Below are positions 45,408 to 57,720 of a stretch of DNA of 64,000 nucleotides, piece by piece. The position numbers and the translations under genes are program-made. The stretch spans positions 50,654,001 through 50,718,000 of the forward strand of contig JBITNC010000001.1 of the NCBI GenBank assembly GCA_050084985.1, read 5' to 3'. This DNA is from Nageia nagi (taxonomy: Eukaryota; Pinophyta). The notes under the pieces were generated by a model. That model was not told the DNA's origin and ran no database searches. It was given only the letters and a program-made list of their open reading frames with translations. Position 1 is the stretch's first letter; each line of letters starts with the position of its first letter.

Positions 45408-45524
45408 AGAGTTGTGGCCCTGGGCCCACCATTGTCCTAGTCATCATTTTAGTTTATTTTATTTTCAAAAAATCTTATTTATTTTCAGCAAGACATTTAT
45501 AATATTATTTTATTCCCAAACTTG

Positions 45525-45685
45525 TGACGGATGAGGATTTGCTCCCACAAGTTTGGAAGAAATCTTGTAAGGCCATGTGGCATACTTCTATTGGACCACA
45601 TTTTATTTTCTTGAAATTCATAATTAGGGTTAGAGCAACACTTTGGTTGCTCCAAAAACTATTTACACCCTATTTTGGGGGATTG
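45525..45685 (+). repeat. Terminal module of element A
   Basis: It matches the reverse complement of 38098-38255. It lies 120 bp after the last coding sequence and is preceded by a T-rich stretch (TTTATTTTATTTTC) that element B also has at the same place. Confidence 0.8.
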
Positions 45686-46437
45686 ACAATTTTAACAATT
45701 GAAAGAACTTTTGTTTACAAGGCCAAAATTTCTCTAAATTGTTAAATGTGGTGTATGTTAATGCAATTATGCTTAAATGCTTCTCACATTGGAATGGTGA
45801 ATGTGAATGAATGAATGATAGTGTTATCTAGTATATTCTATCATTGCTTGGTGTAGATTTCAATCACTTGATGCATCTTGTAAATTTCCGTTGAAGTGGA
45901 CAAGAGAGTGCTTGAACATCCTATGAAGTGGTTGGTTAATATCATGTTATGATACTTCACCATTTGCAATTAGGCTTGGATACTCTGGAATGTCTCATTG
46001 ATGTTGCTCACCATAAGAACTTCACCTAGATCCTTTAATCCTACCTCTATCCCATCATACTTCATCTTTGCCATAGCTTCATGCTCCTTCCACTAGGCCA
46101 TTTGTGTTGTTGGCTAGTGGGATGGATAAAGGGTGCTTGGAACCTACATTGAGACCCAACTAGTCGACTTCCGAGGATATTATCTCAAGCCCGTAAGTTT
46201 GCATGCCCATCTTTGCATCTTTCTACCCACTATCTTTCCACCAGTTTTCTTTATTTTATTTTACACTTTTTTTTGCGATATTCGCACCCATGTTTCCCTT
46301 TTAGCATTTTCCATAAACAACCTAGTTAAAGCCCGAGCATAGAACTTAGAGTCCCTTGAATCCACACATGATATTCATGTTGGTGGCAGCTTTAAACATC
46401 TCGGTCATTCCCTAAGTTATCTTTGCCAAGTCATGAA
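45686..46437. other. Outer flank of element A
   Basis: No gene recognized. The right end of element A is not visible; I saw no second hairpin array here, so there is no LTR-like duplicate of the promoter region. Confidence 0.4.
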
Positions 46438-46558
46438 GTTAACCTTTGGGGTAATCAGTCTCCAAAGCAGGAGGGAGTAACGTCCCTTCACTTGAGGTGT
46501 TGGAGTTTTTCTCACTACTTTAGGGTAGGAAAGAAAAACCACCCAACAACTCCTGATG
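46438..46558 (+). repeat. LINE-A 5'UTR fragment, plus orientation
   Basis: It aligns with 25255-25385 of LINE-A copy 3 (shared GGGGTAATCAGTC, GTAACG, GTTGG, CCCAACAA). It abuts the 3' side of LINE-A copy 5, which is in the opposite orientation. Confidence 0.75.
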
Positions 46559-46559
46559 C

Positions 46560-49500
46560 AACATGTAGAGAGATGAGAATCTGCATGATGTCTCCTATGT
46601 CCCCCCTCAAGGCCAAAAGCTCGGATAAAGGATGTGATGCAACAGTCGCATGTCGGATGTTTAGTGTTGGACATAAGACATTTCCAAAGGAGAATGGTCT
46701 CTTGGAGGTAAAGAGCTAAGTAACATTGATCTAAGTATGTGGATAGTTATCTATGTGAGTCTCTGAAAAGGCAATGGTATATACCTTTGATCTCATAGTA
46801 GACTGACATTGGAAGATGAAGTGGTCTTCGGACTTGACCTCAAGAGAGCAGAGACAATAGATTCGTAGGTCTCAAGCTAAATGGTGGTCCATCTTGATCC
46901 TCAACTGATGGGAGAAAAAACCGAAATTGTCCCAGGAACATGCTCAACCCAAAAGGGAGATGTAGGTTGATGTAACCAGGAGAGAGGATCACTCCACAGT
47001 CAATCTAAATGTATTGTTGTCAATAATGTGCTAACTTGGGTGATAATGGTTGAACTAGTGAAATCCAAGTGCATTGAACAAAGGCTCTATATATCGTCTC
47101 ACAAATCTCAGTCAAGGAATCAATTGAGGGGCTAGTCGAATCTCTCAAAGGCATGGGTAACCTATCAAGAGAAACAAAATCCTTGAAGGCACTCAGTAAC
47201 CTTCTAAACGAGCATCGGTGACAACCTTGGGCAGCTAAATCCATTGAGAAAGCTAGAGCTCTGACAGGTAGCCTAGTTGTGGTATCACTAAATATTCTGT
47301 GTAGACAACTAAGGTAGATGGCTACGAAAGTGATGGCCCTCACCTAAAGAGGTTGGCAATCGAACTATGCAAGCATAATGGGATGAGGCACCGTCCCCTT
47401 GCTCCGAATGGAGCATGATATTGTGTTGACCAAGATACTCTCTATTGCGGTCAAGTCTGTAGGCTCTCAAGTTGAGACCCCAACTCTCAACACCATAAAG
47501 AACTATGGGGTGACTAAAGTCTAAAACAGTTGTAGCTTAGATGGAATGTCCTGGGAGTGTAGTTGAATGCACTGTCTCTCTAAGGTAGATACTACAGTGT
47601 AAACTATAACCTCAACAAACTCTAGGACGGATTGTTCTCCTCATGGAGAACCTAGGTCCCACAAAGAGCACTACGAAATAGGTATAGGAAGTGGTGGTCT
47701 CGGTGGTATTATCACGAAGGGTGATTTGGGTCTAATCTAGCATGGCTCTCGAAACATTGAAGGCCACAACCTTAGTCAACTCTTGCCTAACGTAAGGAAT
47801 CTAATGCATCAATCAATCTCTATAAGCCCTCAGCTAAGTGGGAAAGTAGAACAATATCATTTGCAAAAAGGAGCACAAGTACCCGGCTACCATGAAAGAG
47901 GCAACCTGTATTTGGATTTGTGGACGCTAGAATAAAGGACTCCCACTCATCAATATAGAGGCTAAAAGGTGTTGGAGAGAGGGGGCAGCCTTGCTTCCCC
48001 CCAATCGTACTAAGAATGTTGTCTGATAGCCCCTCTAAGGTGCAAATGCAACCTGAAAGAGTGTTATAGAGAGTCAAAATGGTTGTGAGTCCTATCTTTG
48101 GTACTCCCAATCACCTGAGTCGGTCCATGAGTCTATGTCAAGGAACAATGTCAAAGGCCTTTCTAAAATCCATAGAGCATCAAAAGATTGGGGACTTCCA
48201 GAATCAAGCCTCCTCAATGATCACTCTGAGGACAAAAATATGGTATGTGGTACAATGATCCCTACGGAAACCTGCTTGTCCTCCTATTATGAATCCGTTG
48301 GCATCGACCATTTGAGAAATGTACTCCTCAATGATAGTGGCATATAACTTGGCCAAGGTGTGACCAATCATGCTAGTGCAATGGTCGTTTGGTTCATTGG
48401 GATCCCCAAACTTGAAGATAAGGTGGATGATGTTAGTGGTCCATGATGAGGGAAAACCTAAGTAAAGGACATTATTGAAAAGCTTTTAAAGGAAGGGGGG
48501 AGGGTGAGTTTTGCATGTTTGAGGAACTTGTCCTGAAGGTTCTCAATGTCTAGATATTTCCCTAGGTTTAGTTTTAGGATGGCGTCGTGGACAAGAGAGG
48601 GAGTGAAGAAGTTCGAGGTAAGGGGATGTGGGAAGTGGAGGGGAGGGGATCTAAGGGAACATGGTAAAGACGAGAGACATACTCTTTCCAAGCATGAAGG
48701 GTGATGGAGTTTGAAGGGTGCTTTTTGGAAAGGAAGGAGCACCAAAAGGATTTGGGGTTGGTATGAAGGTAATAAAGGATCTATGATCTCCTTTTGGCTA
48801 AAAAGTGACATTTCTTAGTCTTAAGGAGGCAACGGTATGAACTATGGAGGGTGGAAGGATGAATGATCAAGAGCAATGGCATGACAAAGGTGATGGTGAG
48901 AAGCCTTACAATTAAAATCATACCAATTTTTCATTGAGCAAAGTCCAGGGGGGTAGAAGCGATGATAAGGGCATATTTTGTGAGGGAAGGCTTGAAGGGT
49001 TGTGGAACAGAGAGTATGCTAAAAAGAGTGTATGGTCCTCAACCAAGGGAAGGGAGTGGAGACCAATTAATTTCTTCCCAAGGATACGATTATAAAGGAG
49101 ATCTCAGGTCGAATCAAAGAGGATGGTTGTGAGGTGCGCATGGTCAGCAATGAGAGGTGGTCTAACAAAGAGAGTGTGAGGTGCAAATGGTCAGAAAGAG
49201 AGGGTCGAGTGGCGACTAAGAAGGAATGGAGGTATGGAATGAGGGAGGGGCTGCAAAGGATATACTCAACAACATTCGACCCCTATGCATGGGGAAGTAG
49301 GTGTGATGATGGGATTGGGGGAATCAAGCAATACCATTAAGAATCACAAGACAATGGGTCTCACCGAGCTCAAGAAGGAATCTACATATGTTGAGGGAGG
49401 TGCGGGATCAACCGAATCTCTATGGAGAAACAAAGGTCGATCAAGAGCCTAGATGTGAAGAGGGTCCACACTACTATCAAAATACTAAGTCTCAAATTTT

Positions 49501-49830
49501 CCTATCCTGCCATAAAGTCACACATGAGAAAAAAGTCACCCTGAATGGACTCTTTGATAATCTCTGGAAAGAGGTCTAGATATGGAGACTCTCCTGTATC
49601 TTGGACCACATAGCTCTAAGATACTGGGGAGAAATAGCATCCAGCTATATAAACCCTCCTCAAGGGTGGAGTCCTCATCAACGAAATCCATATGTAGCGT
49701 GCATAGGTATCAATACCCTCTACAACGATCCTAGGAATAAAAGGTTAGAATAGGTTGGAAATTGTTGAATAATGTTGGCATTCCCACTGGAATCTAGTCA
49801 TTGGGTCACTACAATGGGTGTGAGGAACAT
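46560..49830 (-). pseudogene. LINE-A copy 5 (endonuclease to early 3'UTR)
   Basis: Minus strand. The endonuclease starts in decayed form near 49830 (RIVVEGIDTYARYIW, RRVYIAGCYF, then DFMAG) and continues to 49300. The linker matches copy 1. RT fingers at 48458-48811 (SLVHDAILKLNLGKYLDIEN). Palm at 47820-48110 (LSTIGGKQGCPLSPTPFSLY, then FANDIVLLSH). Thumb at 47020-47343. The 3' part ends at 46560 in early 3'UTR, so about 350 bp with stem-loop and tail are missing. It covers the endonuclease-RT linker that copy 3 lacks. Many stops. Confidence 0.82.
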
Positions 49831-50452
49831 AATCACTTCTGCCAGCCAACCACATAGTGAGACAGAGATACATAAAACATTCAAGCTTGAGCTACCATCT
49901 AGATTACTAGGCTATCTAAATGAAACTTTTTAAACCATATAACTGAGTATTTAGGACAGAGTGGCAGACACACGAATAGCAATGGCCCCTAAGATAATTA
50001 AAGTGATTCATGGTTGGAACACACCAACAAAATGATATTACAGGTTTTTAGATTTGCATAGTTTGTAAAAGATCTGTAGGCAAGTCTTCCGATATACACT
50101 TACCCCTCCAGCAATCACTGAGAAAAACAAAGAGATTTAAATGCATAGAAACTAAACATGACAAAGACACAAAAAAGAATTTAGAAAAAAATTTATATCT
50201 TCAAAGAACTTAAAACAGAGTAAAGAAGGATATTTGAGAAGTAGTTCAAGGTTTGAAGAGAAAGGATAATGATAACAACATTTAACTTTACGCATAAGAA
50301 TGTGGCACTTCATTCAAAAGGCTATGATAAATCTATCACAAGCAAAATAATCAAAATTTCTTATATTCATGAATTGGGTCCTCATGTTAATATTTGATAT
50401 GTTAGAAACAGGAAAATGCTACCCTTTTTAGTCTAAAGCATGTTTCCAATAC
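49831..50452 (-). other. Start of intron 2 of GC1
   Basis: It begins with donor GTATTG (complement of 50447-50452). No repeats or genes recognized. Confidence 0.55.
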
Positions 50453-50577
50453 CTTGTTGTGCTGCAAAGTTTCGCCAAAGACTTCAGATCACAATCTTCA
50501 ATGTCTAAAGCTCTTAATACCATCAGCACACATGCAAGACCACAATCCCAACTACATAATTGTTGAACATGAGGAAC
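50453..50577 (-). CDS. GC1: GC1 exon 2
   Basis: 125 bp, entered in phase 0 after acceptor TTTGCAG and left in phase 2 (AG) before donor GTATTG. It encodes VPHVQQLCSWDCGLACVLM, then VLRALDIEDCDLKSLAKLCSTT. The S-W-D-C-G-L-A-C-V-L-M block is the signature of plant guanylyl cyclase 1 and animal GUCD1 (PF09778, a papain-like-fold family related to C39 peptidases). Arabidopsis GC1 is reported to make cGMP in vitro; the cellular role of the family is less certain. Open and undamaged. Confidence 0.95.
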
Positions 50578-50746
50578 CTGCAAATAGTTTGACCATTATT
50601 GCCATGAGAAAAACTAAAAGACCAGTCCAGAAAAGATTGCCATGAAACTGTAAGTTTGAACATTATTAGATAGTTGTTTATAACCATCATCTTACTGAAA
50701 CAGATGAAGGCACTTAAATTTTAATCATATAAGTTACGGAAATTAC

Positions 50747-50941
50747 CTTGACAAGTCTAGAGCATGGGACAGCAACACTGGTGTCTATTAGAGGGGGAAA
50801 TGGAGAATTCCATGTATATGATTCTAGTAAAGATGCAGCTACCCATCCAGTATTTTCCAAGTGAGAATGTCCATTATGCCTCTCAGGTGAGAGACAGGAC
50901 GACCTAACAACTGATGGTCGTCCCACCACTGCTGCATCCAT
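50747..50941 (-). CDS. GC1: GC1 exon 1, with start codon
   Basis: 195 bp, 65 codons from ATG 50941-50939 (MDAAVVGRPSVVRSSC) to LVK, before donor GTAATT. The frame has a stop 19 codons upstream of the ATG with no other ATG between, which supports this start. The text before the conserved domain (NTGWVAASLLESYTWNSPF, then DTSVAVPCSRLVK) is lineage-specific, as N-termini of this family vary. Intron 1 is only 169 bp, in contrast to the next two. Exons 1-4 give about 169 residues; the family is usually about 270, so about 100 residues lie outside the window. Confidence 0.85.
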
Positions 50942-52809
50942 TTTATATTCCCAAGGAGCAAAGAGTAGGGGCACCTCTGAATCTATCCTTCTTTGTTATT
51001 ACAAATTAAAAACACTGATCCCGCTACAATTGAGTCAGAATTAACAACTTAGATGACAGGCCATCATTATTCTTGGCATTCTCAAATCTCAAGGATTGGC
51101 ACAATCAATCCATCCTGTACCAAATTTCCAACATAGCAAAGGACTAATAAATTGAACCACAATAAATAAAGAAAAAATCAAGATAATCATAATAAATATG
51201 ATGACTCTTCATTTGATATAGAACTAGAAATAAATCTGAATCAATAACAAAATTTTATGAAGATAAAAATCCAACTGTGAAACATGCAAATCAATTCATG
51301 AAGACTAAGAAAAGTACGTATTAGTCATGCCTGTCACAAACTAAGCGTAGCATGTACCGAGCAAACATGTCAACACATCAAAATTAATATGGAAAGAGAG
51401 AAGACAATACTTTTACATCTTTTTGTCTTAAAATTGATCTGAAATACCTGAATATCACTTAGGTTGACAAACATGAGGTAGTCCGTTTATATGCACAATA
51501 CAAATGTTTTACAATTCCGAATCTCAATAACAAGAGTCTCAATCAAATCAAGAGCTCACTTGATAAGGTGAATGCCATAGCTTGCTAAGTAACCCATTAC
51601 GTGAGAACCTTTTACAGTAGAATGGTCCTATGCAACACAAAGAAATACAACTCCACAGCCGAATTTCAGGAATTTCCATCCAAAATTACTCATATGTCAT
51701 GTAGGCAAGACAACACCAAATAAAATAGATGCTTTCATTCAAGAGCCCTTCAAGTGAAGCAGATGATTCAAGTGAAACTGCCACGCTAGGGTTTCACAAA
51801 TTGCTAGAGCATTAGATGACTGGTTCATTTAAAGTTAAACCAGTAATCATAATCAAGGCACAATCTCGTATGGGTACGTTTGCCATAAGTAAATAATTTT
51901 CATCCTTGTAAATAGGTTCAATGTACCGTGGTATCCCAAGTTTGAGCTCAAAACCTGAATTCAAGCCATCAAATGGTGAGCCCAAATTTTGATACTGAGA
52001 TACTAAATTAGTTACTTGTTTCTAATTCCTCACACCCAGCCTTGTATTATGTTAGAAGAGATTCGAGATCGTTTGTTTCAGTGCCTCCCTTCCTCATTGG
52101 TTCAGGTGATGCGTCAATTATAATAGCTTACTGGTCTAACTCCGTAGCATCAAAAATGTACAAGAACTCTGCTGATTCACCAAAGTGATAGCATGTTGAA
52201 TAAATAGAGTCAGTAGAGGGACATTCTATAAATCAGAGAAATCTGCTTGTAGAGTTTTTTTTTACTCGCAAAATTTTTGCTGAGTTCAAGTTTTTCTGAG
52301 TTTTCTTAAAATAACTTTTTTCCAATGAAAAATTGCATTTTCTTTGGGTTTTTTAGCTTAATCCACAACAAATCCAAGTTTCTCTACTATGATCTATCTA
52401 TATATAGCAAGAGAGATAAAATGAGAATGATGTGAAAACCATAATCATTGACTGGCACGAGAAATCCTTAAGCCAATACACCTGACAGGAAAAGATTTCT
52501 AATACATATCTGGACGAATCAACTGATCCATAAATCCCACCCAGGCAGCTACATCAACTCAAGGATTTTTCATGCCAGCCAGTAATCGTTTTTTTCACCT
52601 GATTGTCAGCACAAGAAATCCTTTTCCTAAGTTCATGTGCTACAAGCTGCTGCAATCTTAAGTTGTGCTTAAATTTTAATGTCAAAAATGAAGTTATTGT
52701 AATTCGTATAAGAGAGAATCTTCAAATATGTGCATCAAGGGAAATGGACATTTATGTTTGATGATAATGTCAATCAGTTACAGATGTTATCTAAAAATAC
52801 ATAATGAAA
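50942..52809 (-). other. Upstream region of GC1 (5'UTR and promoter)
   Basis: It should hold the 5'UTR and promoter. I found no decisive TATA box or transposon here. AT-rich, with a T-rich stretch at 52250-52365. Confidence 0.4.
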
Positions 52810-53510
52810 CCAGCACATCTACAAAGGAAAGTGTTCCTTTGTCGTCAGTTCCTTTGGGTACTAGGGTATTCTTATGGTTGAGTTCAAGTATTTATGGGAG
52901 TCCTCTAGTGTCGCCTTACCATCTGGTCAGTTTTAATTTATGCTATAAAAATATCTATACCAAAACACAGATTTAAAAGGATATAAGTCAATGGCTACCT
53001 TTTGAAACCACTCCACGTATAAAAAAGTTAGCAACGATTGGTGTGAGTGGTGAAACCATAGTAATCTCATTAAATTGTTCCCAAAACTCTCTTTTGAAGA
53101 CAAAAAGATGTTGTTTATAAACACAACTTGATTTGGTGTGGTAATTTCTTGGTCCAGGTGTTTTCAGATGACATTCAAAGCATCTTCAATTGGTAACATC
53201 GTATAATAGAACATCAAAGCTTGTTAGGATTGCATCCTCATTTGACTTAATGTTCTTGATCTCATTTACAAAATGCTCCAAATTATTTATAAAGGATAGA
53301 ATTTGACCCACCAGGTGTTTTAGCTTTTCTTCCCCCAAATATTTGGCTAGTTCATACATCAACGAGTCAAGTATGTCAACAATTGATTTGATTGGGACAA
53401 TATCTTTTTGGACTTTGTAAGACTGTATGTTATGGGTACGATTGGTGCATTCAACTTAACCTCATGTTTGTCTCTTCGTTAAAGGATGTATTCTTGATTG
53501 TTTTTTTTAA
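52810..53510 (-). pseudogene. Penelope-like element RT relic, copy 2
   Basis: Minus strand, heavily broken. Blocks recognizable by comparison with copy 1: FVNEIKN-like text at about 53270, then FDVLLYDV, KREFWEQFNEITMVSPLTPI (fingers-palm boundary, family form GVAMGSPLSPV) and VVSKG near 53000. KGTLSFVDVLV follows near 52830. It begins where copy 1 ends, in the same orientation. Confidence 0.65.
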
Positions 53511-54620
53511 TTGGATCATCATATTATCAAAGATTTTATTGATTGCTTTGTTTTTACTCGGTTCAGCATGGTGATGTGATGTCACATGTGGACATCTGTT
53601 TCTTTGTATTTTCTTCATGTATAACCCATGTCCTAATGTCTCCATAGTTCTTTTGTAAACCAGCACACCTAGGAAGGGAAGTGTACCTTTGGATTCAATG
53701 TCTTTCATAATTGGATATTCTTATTGGTGGAGTTCAAGTGTTTGTGCAAACCCAGTAATGTTGCCTTACCATGTGGCCAGCTTGCACTTGTACCATCAAC
53801 ATATTTACAAAACAAGTTTAAAAGGATACAAGTAAATGATTGTTTTTTCAAATTGCTCCATGTATAAGTTAGCAACAGTGGGTGAGAATGGAAAGCCCAT
53901 AACAACATTGTTAATTTGTGCAAAGAACTCTTCCTTTAAAGATTGAAAATATAGTCTCTAAACACAATCTGATAAGTGTGCCTTGCTTTTTGGCCCACAA
54001 AAGTCGAGACGACATTTAAAGCCTCTTCAATTGATACCATTGTAGATGGAGATACCACATCGAAGCTTACTAGAATGTCAACCTTGTTTCTTTTGAGGTT
54101 CTTGATTTCATTATAAAATGCTCCAAGTTTGTGATAAAAGACAGAGCTCAAGCAACCAAATGTTTTGGTATTTCTTCTGTCAGATATTTGCCATATTTAT
54201 ATATGTTAATGAGTCAAATGTGTCAACAATTGGTCTACATTGGGACACCATCTTGGTGGACCTTTGAAATACTACATATTCTAGATACTATTGGTGCAAT
54301 CTCTATTAATCCCATTTTTATCCCCTTATCAAAGGACACAACCCTGATTGTTTATTTGACTCGATTTGTGATTTTTTGATAGGATTACCCACTAGCTTTT
54401 CATGTCTACCTAATGACATGTGATGGTCTATCATTTTTTTTTAATAGTCATCTTTGTTGAACCGTGACATTTCGAATGTCAACTTTCATTATTACAAAAT
54501 TTCTATAGATATTTAAATCCTTGAGCATTTCTCATCGTCTTCTTTCTTATGGGTCTAGTCCTTTTTAATATTCTTACACATTCCAGGAGTAAAGTTTCAG
54601 CGAGAAACATTCTACGGGAC
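53510..54620 (-). pseudogene. Penelope-like element RT relic, copy 1
   Basis: The minus strand shows the PLE RT order: APIVSRICSI near 54290, LSFITNLEHF, KNLKRNKVDILVSFDVVSPS (54085-54030, family form SFDVVSLFTN), MLLWAFHSHPLLLTYTW (family MGSPLSP region, shifted), FCKYVDGTSASWPHGK (YVDD reads YVDG), LNSTNKNIQL, KGTLPFLGVLVYKR, then TSHHHAEPSKNKAI near 53580. These are the signatures of the PLE RT, which is distinct from LINE RTs. No GIY-YIG nuclease seen. PLEs are known from conifers (Dryad group), where an arthropod origin by transfer has been proposed. Confidence 0.78.
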
Positions 54621-55539
54621 TCAAATGCTATGTATCTACACCCATGATATTAGGATGTATATTTGGTTATGGAGTAGTTCACACTGCCACACATCCCTAG
54701 GTTACTTTTATTGAGTGTAATGGGTACCTTATAAGTTACATAGATAAAAATGGTGGCAATTATTCCAAAAAAATCAGCATTTAATCGCTGCATCATGGAT
54801 TTTGATTAATCACTAAAAAAATGGCAGAAATCATCTAAAAGGTATATACGATTCTTCTGCCGCTTTTTGGTCGATTATTGCAAAAATCATCTAGGGAATT
54901 TCGATTATTGACACTACCACTTTTTCGGCGCACAATCGCTGAGTTGTCAATTAATCTTTGAATTGACCAAATAAATTATTTAGCAAATCAGCTTTTTAAT
55001 CTATGTTTACCCTACCTAATGTTATTAGAATAAATAATATGTATGAAGCAATTGTATCTTACTTTCGATAGCACAATAGAGGAGTTCATGACACCTCAAA
55101 GTATAAGTAATTGAGTAGAGTGGCTATCCTTTACTTAGCTCCATCTTATACTGCATATTCAGCATGAATGAATGCTATCTCGATCAAAAAGAACAGTGAA
55201 TGAATTAAATAAAGATAATGAATATGCTTGAACTAAAACCCCTCTCTCTATAGGCTTAATCCCTTGTATCAAAATCATGAGTGGGAGACATTCTTTTACT
55301 TTATATTATAGTTGGATTTATGTCTTATTAAGGGATATCCAGTAGAGTGATTCCTTCTCTAAGGAGTATTGTGTGGCATTATTGTACAATATAAATTCTT
55401 TTAAAGCATTGAGTATTTGTGTACAGTAGTAATTGCTACATATGTCCTGTATGAATCTCTTGAGATGCCTATATGTGTTGTTTGGCATTTTGTTTTATAA
55501 TGAAGATGATCAAGTGGGAAACAACATAAAATCGGGATT
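54621..55539. other. Unassigned stretch between PLE and hAT relics
   Basis: No gene recognized. 54770-54960 contains related short motifs (AATCGCTG, AATCATCTA) in both orientations, perhaps the edge of a small inverted-repeat element. Confidence 0.35.
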
Positions 55540-57720
55540 ACACAAGGATGCATACCACACATCCACGTCCTTTGATGTTCCTCAAATGGGGGACACTCCC
55601 CTTACTTGAAGGATGCATTCAGAAAACAATGTAATGCAGGGCCGTCATATTCAATGCTTAGAAAGCATAGACTCCATACTTCTCTCTTCAAGAAGCAATA
55701 TTCTAGATGCAATTTGATTATGAAGGAGATAAGGGAGACATGGCTAAAGATTAGATATTCTATCATCATGGATGGGTAACATTCGTCGACATCCACTCAT
55801 CAACATTATTGTGACATGTTCAACAAATCCTTATTTTCTTTGGGTCATTGATTGCTTGGAGAAAGAGGACCTACAGGACTAATAACTTCTATTGAAGGAG
55901 GCTATTGAGGAAATTGGATACTCCAATGTTGTGAAGGTACTCAATTTCCATTCTTATTATAATTTGTTTTAATATTTTTGTTGTACAAATAGTTACAGAT
56001 GCAACCTTGTTTGCCAACGTGCAGGGAAAATGATAAAACAAACTTCCAAACATATTTTTTGAACCCAGTGTTGCATTCATGCATCGAATAATGCATTGAA
56101 AGGCATTGGGAAGATAGATTGGGTGAGAACCATGGTTGCAAAGGCTAAAGACATACATATGTTCATTTGCAACCATCACACTTCATTAGCCCTCTTCTAT
56201 AATTTTTTTTATTATTTTTGTTGTACAAATAGTTACAGATGCAACCTTGTTTGCCAACATGCAGGGAAAATGATAAAACAAACTTCCAAACATATTTTTT
56301 GAACACAGTGTTGCATTCATGCATCGAATAATGCATTGAAAGACATTGGGAAGATAGATTGGGTGAGAACCATGGTTGCAAAGGCTAAAGACTTACAGAT
56401 GTTCATTTGCAACCATCACACTTCATTAGCCCTCTTTTGCTCCTTTTCAAAGGAGTCATTTATCAAACAAGGAGATACGAAATATGCCATTTACTTCATT
56501 CTATTGGAGAGGATGACTGAGGTGCAAGAGGCATTACGATCCATGGTAGTATACATAGAATGGAAGAAGAGGCTAGAATCAAAGACAGGTGGGAAAAAGA
56601 ATCAAAAACAAAGCCTTAGATAAGGATTGGTGTGCTCAAGCCAGGTAAGAAATGTTGAAGACTTGAATTTAATGAATTTTCACTTTAGGAGTTTCAAATT
56701 GGATTGTTGATTTCTCATGTATTTTTTTGTTTTTTAATTTCTTGTAAGTACATAGGGTCTTTCATTGCTCCAATTATTGGAATCATAAGATATGTTGATA
56801 CAAATGCTCTTAATTTAGGAGAGACCTATGGTCCCAATGGAGGCACTCTAGTGGTGGGGACATTTGGCTTATAACAATAGGTCATGGGTTCCATTGAATG
56901 GAGGGGTGTGTGCATACAAGGGTGAGGGCACTTTTCAAAACCCTTCAATGTTTTGAGTAAAAAAGAAATTATGAAAGATCTATGAAATTTTCGAACAACA
57001 TGCTAGGGGAAATGAAAAAGATATTTTATGCTAAAGTTCTTAGTTTTTATGAAAGCCACATTAGATCCATTATACAAAGGAGGTGGGCTAAGATGAATAC
57101 CTCTCTACATATGGTAGCATATGCAATGAACCGAAGTGGTATGCGCTTAAGCCGAGGAGAGTGGCAACCAATGAGGATCTTGAGGTGACAAATGGGTTCA
57201 AAAATGCTCTTAAAAAGATGTTTTAAAATGATGAGGTTGTCACACTCTGATATAAGTGGCTGAAATTTGTGAACCATAGGGGTCCTTGTTTCAGCCAACC
57301 AAAGTGCAACAAGGATAGGACTACCATTGCCCAATCAAATCCCATTGGATGGTGGTAGCTACGTGGGGATGATGCTCCAAACTTGCAACATCTTCCATTG
57401 AGGCTCCTTTCCCAGGTTGGTAGTTCATCTACTATAGAGAGAAATTTGTCCACCTATAGCTTCATCCACAATCTGAAAAGGAGCAAACTTATCTCTTGCA
57501 AAGCGGAGAAGCTAGTTACAATGCATTGCTCTCTTCTCCTTCGTGAGAGAGTTAAGCCAAAGTACAAGGCATCTCCAGCTACACAATGCAGTATTAATCC
57601 AGATGATGCATGACAAATTGATGATGATAAGTATCAGGAGGGTTTGGTTGGAGTGTCATTGGAGGTTATTCACTTGTATGATGAGGGTAGCTCATTAGAA
57701 AGCTCAATAGAGGACTAAGA
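55540..57720 (+). pseudogene. hAT transposase relic
   Basis: DUF659-type core: SIIMDG near 55755, EAIEEIGYSNVVK at 55898-55935, VTDATLFANVQGK at 55992-56030, then KDIGKIDWVRTMVAKAKDL and FICNHHTSLALF (56336-56440). GDTKYAIYFILLERM follows to about 56520. The C-terminal hAT dimerization region is at 57080-57490 (RRWAKMNTSLHMVAYAMN; LSQVGSSSTIERNLSTYSFI, then HNLKRSKL). It contains a 240-bp tandem duplication and many stops. Terminal inverted repeats were not found. Confidence 0.78.
55958..56437 (+). repeat. 240-bp tandem duplication inside the hAT relic
   Basis: Units 55958-56197 and 56198-56437 are almost identical (both contain TTGTACAAATAGTTACAGAT and AAGATAGATTGGGTGAGAAC). 240 is divisible by three, so the frame is kept. 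The duplicated block is the stretch around the third conserved hAT motif plus the T-rich sequence before it. Confidence 0.95.
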
